Shown here: positions 27,873 through 36,374 of the stretch, in pieces
Numbering within the stretch: position 1 is the first letter of the stretch
How the letters are laid out: every line of letters starts with the position of its first letter
Origin: Aquiflexum sp. TKW24L
GTDB lineage: Bacteria; Bacteroidota; Bacteroidia; Cytophagales; Cyclobacteriaceae
Direction of reading: 5' to 3'
Assembly (NCBI RefSeq): GCF_023502205.1
Contig: NZ_JAMFLG010000024.1
Location: forward strand, 1-64,000
DNA: 64,000 nt
The notes under the pieces: model-generated
Told to the model about the DNA's origin: nothing
Databases searched by the model: none
What the model saw: only the letters and a program-made list of their open reading frames with translations
Made by a program: the position numbers and the translations under genes

Positions 27873-29504
27873 ATGGAAACTTATTTTAAGAGAGTGTGTC
27901 TTAGTAAAATTGAATCTTTGAAGATTCAATTTTGGCTGATTTTGTCCGTCTTGTTCGTAACAGCGTCTTGTTCCGAAAGCATGTTTAATGATGATGATAT
28001 CAATAATGATATCTCACTATTATCCCAGTCTCTATCCTCAAATTTTGGTAAAATCGGAATATCAGATGCCGCCAATGGTGGTAATGTTGACGAATTTTAC
28101 TTTTTGTCACAAACAATCGGAAAACAACCGAAATTTAATGGAAAGTTTAATCCTAATCTTTCACCGATTGTTGAAATAAGTGATGATTTTGAATTCAAAA
28201 CCATCCTCGAATCTTTTACTAGAGATGGCTCTGGAAGTAACAAAATCAGTGTCAATATTGCTGAAGAACATTATTCTGCAAATTGGGACACCTCAAAATC
28301 TAAAGCTTCAAAAGGAAAAATCTATAGGGTTCGTGTAAGGGTCGGAGAAAAAGTTTTAGGTTTTGTAGATGTAGCTATTGTTTCCAAGGAAACAAAAAAA
28401 CTAGATAATAATATAATTCCGCTTGTGGAGAATCAAAACTTAAGGATCGTTTACAGACTAGAGGATAAAACTTGCCCTGCTAGGATTGAAATCACTCCTA
28501 AGGAAGCTACCATTTTAGTCGGTGGTGAGCAGAAATTTGAAGCAAAAGTTTATAATTTCTATGGTGAATTGCTGGAAAATTTAAAAGTTGAGTGGTTTGT
28601 TTCAGAAGATGATGTGGCCTCAGTGGACCAGAATGGTTTGGCAAAGGGTAAGAAATTTGGCTTGACCAAAGTCAGTGCAAAATCTTTTGATGTTACAGGT
28701 TCAGCTGATCTATTTGTGCAGGAATCTTTAGCACCTAGACCTGGAAGAGACGTTGTTGTATTCAATGACGTCAACCATATCGATAATACTTCATTAAATA
28801 ATCCCAATAATATTCTCCTTGTAAGAAACCTTATTAATTACACTACCATTGGAGAAAGAGCAAATGGTACCCGTGTGCTTTTTGATTGTGGAAGGAATTC
28901 AGGTTATCCTCGGGCATGTCAAACTTCTGATTCCCATTCAAGACTTCACCAAGAGATTAGAAGTTATGGATTTGACCTTGATTTTATAAATTCCTCAAAT
29001 ACCCCGCTCACCAATATTCCATCAGATGTAAAGATACTATTCTTGTGGCTCCCTAAAGTTCAATTCTCTGTTGATGAGATCAATGCCATGAAGGCTTTTG
29101 CTGAGGAAGGTGGAAGGATAATTTTCATCGGTGAGTGGGACGGATTCTATACCAATGTAGGTTTGGCTGTCGAAAATCAATTCTTAATCAATATGGGTGC
29201 ATTTATGAGAAATGTCGGTAATGCCGTGGATTGTGGATACACCATCATTCCGGCATCCTCTTTAAGACCACATCCTATTATGAGAGATATGACAAACGTG
29301 ACGATTGCCTGTGCCTCGGTAATTGAACTCGGCCCCAATGATTTTGCCTTATATTATAATGTTGCAAATAACTTTGTACTTGCAGGAGTGGCACAGATTG
29401 ACACGGCTCCCATTACAGAGTTGAAAACCAGTAGATTAGATCCTGGATTCTTAAATGCCAGAAGAAATGCTGAACTAGATCCTAAAAAATCAACAGGATA
29501 TTAA
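27873..29504 (+). CDS. Lipoprotein with Big_2 Ig-like domain and ThuA/GATase-like domain
   Basis: The product has 543 residues. The signal peptide ends in a lipobox with Cys33 (FVTASC). A Big_2 Ig-like domain lies near residues 205-290 (EITPKEATILVGGEQKFEAK, then GLAKGKKFGLTKVSAKS). The C-terminal part resembles DUF4350/ThuA folds: FLWLPKVQFSVDEINAMKAF and EEGGRIIFIGEWDGFY. The protein should be anchored at the cell surface or periplasm. A ligand is not predictable. It is followed by a strong terminator, so it is probably monocistronic. Confidence 0.7.
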   Translation: METYFKRVCLSKIESLKIQFWLILSVLFVTASCSESMFNDDDINNDISLLSQSLSSNFGKIGISDAANGGNVDEFYFLSQTIGKQPKFNGKFNPNLSPIVEISDDFEFKTILESFTRDGSGSNKISVNIAEEHYSANWDTSKSKASKGKIYRVRVRVGEKVLGFVDVAIVSKETKKLDNNIIPLVENQNLRIVYRLEDKTCPARIEITPKEATILVGGEQKFEAKVYNFYGELLENLKVEWFVSEDDVASVDQNGLAKGKKFGLTKVSAKSFDVTGSADLFVQESLAPRPGRDVVVFNDVNHIDNTSLNNPNNILLVRNLINYTTIGERANGTRVLFDCGRNSGYPRACQTSDSHSRLHQEIRSYGFDLDFINSSNTPLTNIPSDVKILFLWLPKVQFSVDEINAMKAFAEEGGRIIFIGEWDGFYTNVGLAVENQFLINMGAFMRNVGNAVDCGYTIIPASSLRPHPIMRDMTNVTIACASVIELGPNDFALYYNVANNFVLAGVAQIDTAPITELKTSRLDPGFLNARRNAELDPKKSTGY

Positions 29505-29522
29505 TTTGAAAGTGTATTAGAT

Positions 29523-29562
29523 AAACCTGGGGGAACTTGTTGTCCTCCAGGTTTTTTTTTTC
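29523..29562 (+). terminator. Rho-independent terminator
   Basis: AAACCTGGGGGA (29523-29534) pairs with TCCTCCAGGTTT (29543-29554), one G-U, followed by a run of T. It terminates the lipoprotein gene ending at 29504. Confidence 0.85.
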
Positions 29563-29624
29563 GAAATGATTTTTGACCAAGGTCTGACTTATTACCTTTG
29601 GATTTCATTTCTTTAAATCCTTTT

Positions 29625-30362
29625 ATGAAGTCATATTTCCCCTTCGTATTTCTTCTATTTGTTTATTCCTTAACCTCCTGTAAAACCAGGTCTGAGAATA
29701 AGGCCATTGAAATAATTGAAAAATCCATTGAATCTCATGGGGGATCCAAATCTTGGGAAGACATAACATCTTTTTCATTGGAAAAAGAAACTTGGCTCTA
29801 TGATGAAAACGGAGAAATAGAAAGTCATTTAATTCAATTTTTGGAATTTAGACAAAAGCCTTTCTTTGAAACCAAGATGACTTGGGAAAAAGATAGTGTC
29901 AAACATAAATTGGTTTATGATGGATTAAAAACAAGATATTATATGGGAGAGAATGAGATTTTGAATGAGGGTTTTCTGAATCAGCAGAAAAAGGTCTTGG
30001 ATGCTGCTTACTATGTTCTAACAAAACCATTTGATTTGCTCGACGGTAATAAACAATTGACCTATGAGGGACAAAAAATACTTCCAACAGGTGAAGAGGT
30101 TCTATCCATAAATGTAATCGATGAAGATTCCAAAGACCCCAAGGTAGATATTTGGTCTTACTATTTCGATCCTGTGACTTCTGTTTTATTAGGATATAAA
30201 GTAAAGACGGGAGAGCATATTTCCTTTGTCAAAAACATATATTTTAAGAGTGACCATAAAATTATATTTCCTGCTTCGAGAGAAAGCTACAGGATTAATG
30301 ATGCCGGTCTGATTCAGTTCAAAAGAGCTGATTATGAATTTAGAAATTATGTAGTAAAATGA
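29625..30362 (+). CDS. Putative outer-membrane lipoprotein (DUF6503-like)
   Basis: ATG 29625 is chosen over an upstream TTG at 29598 because it gives a proper lipoprotein signal, MKSYFPFVFLLFVYSLTSC with Cys19; the product then has 245 residues. After the signal, IEKSIESHGGSKSWEDITSF and SLEKETWLYDENG resemble the N-terminus of LolA-like half-barrel lipoproteins annotated as DUF6503 in Bacteroidota. The remainder is beta-rich (KVDIWSYYFDPVTSVLLGYK). The function is unknown; lipid or lipoprotein handling is possible. The family call is from memory. Confidence 0.6.
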   Translation: MKSYFPFVFLLFVYSLTSCKTRSENKAIEIIEKSIESHGGSKSWEDITSFSLEKETWLYDENGEIESHLIQFLEFRQKPFFETKMTWEKDSVKHKLVYDGLKTRYYMGENEILNEGFLNQQKKVLDAAYYVLTKPFDLLDGNKQLTYEGQKILPTGEEVLSINVIDEDSKDPKVDIWSYYFDPVTSVLLGYKVKTGEHISFVKNIYFKSDHKIIFPASRESYRINDAGLIQFKRADYEFRNYVVK

Positions 30363-30571
30363 GTTTAAGGTATTAAAAAATGAAGTTTGGGTTAAAAAAG
30401 ATTTATTTTTAATGCTATTTTTACAAATAATTTATTAAAATAAATTCTGTCAAAATCAGTTGACCTCTTTAGTCAAGACAGATTGCTATTTGCAATTATA
30501 CCACGGTTGGACATTAATGAATGTCTTTTTCCAAAAATGTTATTGATCTAAAATCTCTTTGAGTAATTTAT

Positions 30572-31471
30572 ATGAAATCCTTAGTTTTGAGTTTTGGCCT
30601 AATAGTCTCATTATTCTTCGTTTTTTCTTGTGGTGAAGATAATCCTCCTGCTAATCAGATCACATCGACCGATTTTGCAAAAGGTGTATTCTTTGCAGGC
30701 TATAATGAAACAGGTGTAAACATTTCTATCGATACAAATAATCCGGCCAAATTTTATCCAAATACAAGTAAAAATTCCTTCGCAATTGAAGAATCAGGTA
30801 AAGCGAGTTTAATACTTAATCAAGGTGTATATTGGATTGATGTCGTTTGGGAAAATGGTATTCCTTTAAGGGAAACAATCCCTGTCTATGTAACAAGAAA
30901 TAAGGATGAAGCTATAAAAACTGTTACAGCAATAAATGGAATGGCAACCGATTTTTCGGGGTATGTATTAGTTTTCAGACATACCAATGCATCTGTGGGA
31001 GTTGATATTGTGGATTCACCTGTTGCGCAATGGTGGAAATCCTGTGACCCTGGTGTTGCTAGGCAATTAAATGATGTAGGAAAGGCCAACGCCAAAAAGA
31101 TTGGAGATGTCATCAAAAAATTTAAAATCCCTATTGCCGGTGCGATTAGTAGTGAGTTTTGTAGATCTGTTCAGACTTTTGAAAACATGAATTTAGGATT
31201 ACAGATTGCTTTGGACCGAAGGCTGAACCATGAAAATGAAAGTAATAAGCTTGTGATGTGGGCTGATGTATTTCAGACCATCAAAGACAATCCTAAAACC
31301 AATGGCGTTTTGATGTTAGTCGGTCATTATAACATGTATGATCAAAACCCTTATAGATCTTCAATCCGGCCGTTTAATCAATCAGACGGTTTTCTAATGA
31401 AGCTACGATCTACAGGCGATTTGGAGTTTGTTGGTTCAATTCCTATGGGGATGTGGGATTTGTTTTTGTAG
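30572..31471 (+). CDS. Lipoprotein with histidine-phosphatase-like domain
   Basis: The product has 299 residues with a lipobox at Cys20 (FFVFSC). A short beta domain spans about residues 25-125. The C-terminal region has the histidine phosphatase core: YVLVFRHTNAS (the R-H nucleophile motif), LNDVGKANAKKIGDVI, SSEFCRSVQTFE and the second histidine in LMLVGHYNMYD. Catalytic residues appear intact. Members remove phosphate from sugars, nucleotides or proteins; here the location would be periplasmic or surface. It is convergent with the arginine deiminase gene. Confidence 0.72.
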   Translation: MKSLVLSFGLIVSLFFVFSCGEDNPPANQITSTDFAKGVFFAGYNETGVNISIDTNNPAKFYPNTSKNSFAIEESGKASLILNQGVYWIDVVWENGIPLRETIPVYVTRNKDEAIKTVTAINGMATDFSGYVLVFRHTNASVGVDIVDSPVAQWWKSCDPGVARQLNDVGKANAKKIGDVIKKFKIPIAGAISSEFCRSVQTFENMNLGLQIALDRRLNHENESNKLVMWADVFQTIKDNPKTNGVLMLVGHYNMYDQNPYRSSIRPFNQSDGFLMKLRSTGDLEFVGSIPMGMWDLFL

Positions 31472-31513
31472 AGAATAGTCAATTTGGTATTAAAAAATTA
31501 TAAAACCTGGCTA

Positions 31514-32728
31514 TTAGATTTTCGCTCTGCTCAGTGGCATGGTCATGCATCTTGGTCCTCCAAGTCCCCGCGATAATTCAGAAGAAGGAATTTCCAAAAC
31601 TTCAACTCCCATATTTCTCAAAGCACGGTTTGTATGGATATTCCTATTGTATGAAATAACCCTTCTAGGGCCGATGGCAAACACATTTGCACCATCAAAC
31701 CATTGCTCTCTCATTGAATAATCAGGCTTTCCATCGGCTGTAGAAAGGATTTCAAGATGGGGGATCTCTTTTTCCAAAACAGTTAAGAGTGATTCATTCA
31801 GTACTTGCCTTTTTATATTGATTTTTTCATCCTTGATTTCCTTCAACGTGTAAAGTGAAGTCTGCAAAACAGAATTTAGAGCATCAGGATAGGTCAATAC
31901 AAGATTTTCATCAAGTATAGTAAAAACCGTATCCAAATGCATGTATTGGCGTTTTTTGGGAAGGTGAACTTCATAAACTCTCTCTACATTTCCTTCCGCT
32001 AATAATGCCTTGGCTACATGGTAAATGGCTTTCTCGTCAGTCCTCTCAGAATTACCGATTGCAACTGCATGTTTTGAAAGAACGATTACATCTCCACCCT
32101 CAATACTTGGTGGCAGGTCGTGACCATTGATCGGGTAAAGACGGTTAACATGATCTTTGAAGTCTACATGGTTTTCGAATATTGCCCTTAAAATATTTGC
32201 TTCCCTTTGTCTACCTTCTTTTTTCATGCTTGAAAAAATAATACCTCCGGGGGTAATTGCCATAGGATCTCTTTGAAAATAGAGATTGGGACTTGGTGGT
32301 ATTACAAAAGCATAATCTAATAATTCTCCTGATGACAGGTTTGGAATTTTCCTCTTGAGCTCGTGAACCTTAATCCCGGCAGTCAGAGCTGTAGCACATT
32401 CTGCTGTGGATAACCTATCAAGAATGTGGTCCTTAAGATGTGTCATGCCCGATTTACCAAGTGCGTCAAGCATTAATTTCTCCAATATTTCACGATTAGA
32501 AAGAACTTGAATCAAAAGCTCATGAAGCCTATAAACCTGAGCACCGGTAGTTTGCTTGATGAGATCGGTAAAAAAATCATGCTCCTTTTGCATTGCCTCC
32601 AAATAAGGAACATCCTCAAACAGAAGCAATTCCTTGTTATAAGGTGTTAGCCTGTCAATTTCCTTTCCCGGCCTATGCATAAGCACGGCTTTCAATGTTC
32701 CAAATTCAGAGTTGAGGCGTAAATTCAT
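31514..32728 (-). CDS. arcA: Arginine deiminase
   Basis: From ATG 32728 the product has 404 residues, the normal length; a longer frame to 32770 adds a 14-residue leader that family members lack. Conserved elements are FGTLKAVLMHRPGKEIDRL at the N-terminus, FQRDPMAI, EGGDVIVLSK, the catalytic histidine in HLDTVFTI and the nucleophilic cysteine in GGPRCMTMPLSR near the C-terminus. The enzyme converts arginine to citrulline and ammonia. No ornithine carbamoyltransferase, carbamate kinase or antiporter gene is adjacent, so a full ADI pathway is not encoded here. Confidence 0.93.
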   Translation of the reverse strand: MNLRLNSEFGTLKAVLMHRPGKEIDRLTPYNKELLLFEDVPYLEAMQKEHDFFTDLIKQTTGAQVYRLHELLIQVLSNREILEKLMLDALGKSGMTHLKDHILDRLSTAECATALTAGIKVHELKRKIPNLSSGELLDYAFVIPPSPNLYFQRDPMAITPGGIIFSSMKKEGRQREANILRAIFENHVDFKDHVNRLYPINGHDLPPSIEGGDVIVLSKHAVAIGNSERTDEKAIYHVAKALLAEGNVERVYEVHLPKKRQYMHLDTVFTILDENLVLTYPDALNSVLQTSLYTLKEIKDEKINIKRQVLNESLLTVLEKEIPHLEILSTADGKPDYSMREQWFDGANVFAIGPRRVISYNRNIHTNRALRNMGVEVLEIPSSELSRGLGGPRCMTMPLSRAKI

Positions 32729-32880
32729 GATGCTAGAGAATGGTATAAAAATTTGATTATAATTTAACAATAATATTTAATCATTGTAAATAAATCAAAA
32801 AAATGATAAATAAATTATGAAAATAAAAATTGGACCTCTTTATCAAAACATGTTGTTAGTTGACCAAATTATGCCTGTAT

Positions 32881-32912
32881 AAAAAAAAATCCGGACTGTT
32901 TATCCGGATTTT
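32881..32912 (-). terminator. Rho-independent terminator of lysS
   Basis: Read on the minus strand, AAAATCCGGA pairs with TCCGGATTTT around a 7-base loop, followed by a run of T. It lies 28 bases beyond the lysS stop. Confidence 0.85.
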
Positions 32913-32939
32913 ATTTTCTTTATATTTCACTTCAACAAA

Positions 32940-34658
32940 TCATGAAACCCATTTCTCCACCTCTTCCTTGCTAGGATTAGGAACCTCAAGTTTCAACTTC
33001 TTTCGTCTGCCACAGACATCGTTGAAGAGCTTGTTTGGATCCATTTCTTTTAATTGTTCAATAGTCTGAATATTCATATCCCGTATCACCGGGATCAGTC
33101 CTGCGGGAATGCCCAATCCCATGAAATCCTCATCGGAGGCTATATTCATTTTCTTTTCAGGTCTCATTTGAGGAAAGAATAGAACTTCCTGAATGGTAGT
33201 TTTATTGGTGAGCAACATGGTGAGCCTATCTATTCCGATTCCAAGTCCGGAAGTGGGAGGCATGCCATATTCTAAAGCTCGAAGAAAATCCTCATCCATA
33301 GCCATCGCCTCATCATCACCTCGTGCAGCCAATTTCAATTGATCTTCAAATCTTTCCCTCTGTACAATCGGATCATTTAATTCAGAATAGGCATTGGCGA
33401 TTTCTTTCCCATTTACAAAAAGCTCAAAACGTTCTACCAATCCTTCTTTTGACCTGTGGTTTTTCGCCAAAGGAGTCATTTCTACAGGATAGTCTGTGAT
33501 GTATGTCGGTTGGATTAGATTAGCTTCTACTTTTTCACCAAATATTTCGTCGATCAGCTTCCCTTTGCCCATACTGTTGTCCACTTGAATGCCAAGGTCA
33601 GCGCATACTTTCCTCAACCCGACTTCATTCATTTCACTGACATCAATTCCTGCATATTCTTTGATGGAATCAAACATCGTCAATCTTCTATATGGTCCGG
33701 CAAAGTGAATTTCCTTATCTGCTACCTTCAGCATAGTTTTACCATGGACGGAAAAGGTAATTTTTTCGATGAGGTCCTCGACCATTTCCATCATCCAGAT
33801 ATAATCTTTGTAGGCCACATAGATTTCCATACCGGTAAACTCAGGATTATGGGTTCGGTCCATTCCTTCGTTTCTGAACATTTTCCCAATCTCATAAACA
33901 CCTTCAAATCCGCCTACAATCAACCTTTTTAAATATAGTTCATTGGCGATTCTCAGGAATAGAGGCATGTCCAAGGTGTTATGATGGGTATTGAAAGGAC
34001 GTGCCGCGGCACCGCCATGAACCTGTTGCAGGATGGGGGTTTCTACCTCAAGCCATCCGTGGTCATCAAAATACCGGCGCATATTGGTGATGATCTTGGA
34101 CCTTGTCACAAATACATCCTTCACATCAGGATTGACAGTCAGATCCACATACCTCTGTCTATATCGCATTTCAGGATCGGTAAATCCGTCATAAATATTC
34201 CCCTCTTCGTCTCTTTTCACGACAGGAAGTGGCTTGATAGATTTAGATAGGATCTTCAGGTCAGTGACATGAAGGGAGATTTCACCTGTTTGGGTAGTGA
34301 AAATATATCCTTTAAGTCCGATGAAATCACCGATCCCCAAAAGCTTTTTGAATACAGTATTGTAGAAAGTTTTGTCTTCATCCGGACATAGGTCGTCCCG
34401 TCTGAGGTAGATTTGGAGCCTTCCTGTTGAATCCTGGATTTCGGCAAAGGACGCTGAACCCATGATTCTTTTGGTCATCAACCTGCCGGCGATGGAAATA
34501 TCTTTATAATCTGTCTTTCTGTTTTCGTAGTTTTTATGGATATCATCCGCGGTCACGTTGACAAAGAATGATTCAGCAGGATAAGGGTTGATACCCAATT
34601 TCATCAATTCCTCCCGGTCTTTTCTTCTTTCTAATTCCTGTTCGTTTAATAACTGCAT
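32940..34658 (-). CDS. lysS: Lysyl-tRNA synthetase, class II
   Basis: The product has 572 residues. An OB-fold anticodon-binding domain spans about 55-160 ([20 protein letters not shown]). The class II core follows: motif 2 [20 protein letters not shown] and motif 3 [13 protein letters not shown]. About 70 extra residues after the catalytic core ([20 protein letters not shown]) form the helical extension common in Bacteroidota LysRS; E. coli LysS has about 505 residues. It charges tRNA-Lys in the cytoplasm. It is downstream of proline dehydrogenase on the same strand, with a 42-base gap. Confidence 0.97.
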   Translation of the reverse strand: MQLLNEQELERRKDREELMKLGINPYPAESFFVNVTADDIHKNYENRKTDYKDISIAGRLMTKRIMGSASFAEIQDSTGRLQIYLRRDDLCPDEDKTFYNTVFKKLLGIGDFIGLKGYIFTTQTGEISLHVTDLKILSKSIKPLPVVKRDEEGNIYDGFTDPEMRYRQRYVDLTVNPDVKDVFVTRSKIITNMRRYFDDHGWLEVETPILQQVHGGAAARPFNTHHNTLDMPLFLRIANELYLKRLIVGGFEGVYEIGKMFRNEGMDRTHNPEFTGMEIYVAYKDYIWMMEMVEDLIEKITFSVHGKTMLKVADKEIHFAGPYRRLTMFDSIKEYAGIDVSEMNEVGLRKVCADLGIQVDNSMGKGKLIDEIFGEKVEANLIQPTYITDYPVEMTPLAKNHRSKEGLVERFELFVNGKEIANAYSELNDPIVQRERFEDQLKLAARGDDEAMAMDEDFLRALEYGMPPTSGLGIGIDRLTMLLTNKTTIQEVLFFPQMRPEKKMNIASDEDFMGLGIPAGLIPVIRDMNIQTIEQLKEMDPNKLFNDVCGRRKKLKLEVPNPSKEEVEKWVS

Positions 34659-34700
34659 TTCTTAATTTATTCAGTTCAAATATTAATAACCAATAACCAA

Positions 34701-35894
34701 TTAACTCTTTTTCCTAGCCGCTTTTCTCCTTGCAATCTCCCTTTTGACCAAATCAAATTCCCTACTGCTTTGGCCAGCCACTGAAGTGTTTTCTTCAGCC
34801 CTTCGGGAAAGATAAGGCATTACCTTCTCTACGGGACCATAAGGAACATACTTCACCACATTGTAACCTGCTTTGGCTAGGTTATATGAAATATTGTCAC
34901 TCATACCGTAAAGCTGTGCAAAGTAAATACTTTCATTTGATGGATTGATCCCATATTTTGAAATCAGTTCGGTCAAAAGCAAGTTGCTTATTTCATTGTG
35001 GGAGCCTGATACCAATCCCATGGTTTTTATGTTTTCTACGCAAAATTCAAGCGCGGCATTATAGTCCCGGTCAGAAGATTCTTTGGTAGGCTGAATGGGA
35101 CTGGGATATCCTTTCTCTGCGGCACGGTCTCTTTCTTTTTCCATATATGCACCACGCACCAATTTGGCACCATGAAGATATCCTTTCTCCATAGCGACAT
35201 CATTGGCTTTTTTTAGTCTTTCAAGCGTGTCATGGCGGTACATTTGATAAGTATTGTACACAATGCAGGATTGCTTGTTGTATTTTTCCATCGCTTCATA
35301 GGCCATTTCATCGATTACATCTTGAAACCAAGACTCTTCTGCATCTATCAATATTTTTGTATTCGCCTCGTAGGCAGCCCTGCAAAGCTCATCGATCCTT
35401 TTTCGCAGGTTTTCAAAAGAGGTTTTTTCAGTTTCTTCCAAGGATTTTCCTTCTTGGATTTTTGTCATAATTGCCAAATCCCCTAATCCCGTTACCTTAA
35501 ATACTGCAAATGGCATATTCTCGTCGCCTGCAGACCGTTCAATTGTTCTTAAAATCTCGTTTTTGGTGGCATTATAACTGATTTCATCTCCTTCCCCTTC
35601 TACAGAATAATCGAGGATGGTGTGGATATGGTATTTGGCAAGGTTGTCTACAGCATGCTGACAGTCATGGATATTTTCTCCACCGCAAAAATGCCCAAAC
35701 ATGGTTTTTTTCATGATTCCCTTGATAGGCAGGCCAAGGGCAAAAGACCAGTTTGCAAGTTTGGTACCTACGCTGACTGCAAGATTGTTGTTGACTGTCG
35801 CAAAAATGAGGTACATTTTTTTCAAATCAGCATTTGACTTGGAGGCAAAAGCCACTTCAAGGTTTTCAAAAGAAATATTGGGTTTGGCAGGCAT
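34701..35894 (-). CDS. Proline dehydrogenase
   Basis: ATG 35894 gives 397 residues (MPAKPNISFENLEVAF); an in-frame ATG at 35915 is set aside because a -7 promoter box overlaps it. The FAD-dependent PRODH barrel is recognised by ILIDAEESWFQDVIDEMA, YLHGAKLVRGAYMEKERDRA, GSHNEISNLLL and YGPVEKVMPYLSRRAEENTS. This is the mono-functional form, without the P5C dehydrogenase domain of PutA. It oxidises proline to pyrroline-5-carboxylate and passes electrons to quinone at the membrane. Confidence 0.93.
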   Translation of the reverse strand: MPAKPNISFENLEVAFASKSNADLKKMYLIFATVNNNLAVSVGTKLANWSFALGLPIKGIMKKTMFGHFCGGENIHDCQHAVDNLAKYHIHTILDYSVEGEGDEISYNATKNEILRTIERSAGDENMPFAVFKVTGLGDLAIMTKIQEGKSLEETEKTSFENLRKRIDELCRAAYEANTKILIDAEESWFQDVIDEMAYEAMEKYNKQSCIVYNTYQMYRHDTLERLKKANDVAMEKGYLHGAKLVRGAYMEKERDRAAEKGYPSPIQPTKESSDRDYNAALEFCVENIKTMGLVSGSHNEISNLLLTELISKYGINPSNESIYFAQLYGMSDNISYNLAKAGYNVVKYVPYGPVEKVMPYLSRRAEENTSVAGQSSREFDLVKREIARRKAARKKS

Positions 35895-35912
35895 AGGACT
35901 CAAATTACGGCG

Positions 35913-35920
35913 CAAATATA
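35913..35920 (-). promoter_or_regulatory. -7 element of the proline dehydrogenase gene
   Basis: TATATTTG on the minus strand, 19 bases upstream of the ATG at 35894. No spaced -33 TTTG is seen. It helps decide the start codon. Confidence 0.4.
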
Positions 35921-36177
35921 TTAAAAAAACCTCATGGGGTAGGGGATTGTTTGGTTATTTGGTAGCATAAATCTGGTATAAAAAGTAGGTAAAGCCCAAT
36001 TTGGACAGCAAATAGGAATTACCTTAATTTGGGTTGGAAAATTGAATAATTTCCCTGTTCATTTAAATCTCAGCAGAATTATATTTTGATTTTTATCACT
36101 TCTCTGAATGTAATTGTTGAATAATTAATAGATAGTCCGATTTTTGAACAATAAGCAAGAAATTATTCATTAATTAA

Positions 36178-36208
36178 TTTGTTTTTAAAAAAGAGCCACT
36201 TACTTTTG
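36178..36208 (+). promoter_or_regulatory. Candidate promoter of the aromatic operon leader
   Basis: TTTG (36178-36181), 19 bases, then TACTTTTG (36201-36208): a full consensus match. Transcription would start about at the leader ATG (36213), giving a nearly leaderless message. That is unusual, so an additional upstream promoter cannot be excluded. The part of the gap further upstream, 35921-36177, shows nothing else. Confidence 0.45.
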
Positions 36209-36212
36209 GAAC

Positions 36213-36308
36213 ATGTTAATCGCAGCATTCGCCTTCTTTAGCTTCTATTACTTTTACTTTCGCCTTCAAAGTCGAATCGGAGCTGCTTATTGTCTAGAAA
36301 AAATCTAA
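36213..36308 (+). CDS. Phe/Tyr-rich leader peptide of the aromatic operon
   Basis: This is a 31-codon ORF, ATG 36213 to TAA 36306-36308. The product begins MLIAAFAFFSFYYFYF and ends YCLEKI. Six Phe codons (6, 8, 9, 11, 14, 16) and three Tyr codons (12, 13, 15) lie within an 11-codon run, with a fourth Tyr at 26. A rho-independent terminator follows 13 bases after the stop and precedes the DAHP synthase start by 17 bases. This is the architecture of ribosome-mediated attenuation, as in enterobacterial pheA, though the peptide is not homologous by eye. Charged tRNA-Phe and tRNA-Tyr levels would set read-through into the genes below. Confidence 0.85.
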   Translation: MLIAAFAFFSFYYFYFRLQSRIGAAYCLEKI

Positions 36309-36357
36309 AAATTCATAAAGCAAAAAAAGCCCGGTTCGAAAGAGTCGGGCTTTTTTT
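36259..36357 (+). promoter_or_regulatory. Attenuator: protector hairpin, antiterminator and terminator
   Basis: Three alternative helices can be drawn. 1:2 pairs 36259-36265 with 36270-36276 (one mismatch, loop TCAA), right at the last Phe codon of the leader run. 2:3 pairs TCGAATCGG (36272-36280) with CCGGTTCGA (36331-36339), nine pairs with one U-G. 3:4 is the terminator, 36322-36333 with 36346-36357, twelve pairs with G+C core GCCCG/CGGGC and a T run. Segment 2 is shared by 1:2 and 2:3, and segment 3 by 2:3 and 3:4. A ribosome stalled on Phe/Tyr codons would block 1:2, favour 2:3 and prevent termination. Confidence 0.75.
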
Positions 36358-36360
36358 ATT
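36322..36360 (+). terminator. Attenuator terminator upstream of DAHP synthase
   Basis: A seven-A run plus GCCCG pairs with CGGGC plus seven T, around a 12-base loop. It sits between the leader stop and the ATG at 36375, so it can only act within this operon's own leader. Confidence 0.85.
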
Positions 36361-36374
36361 AAACCTATCAAATC

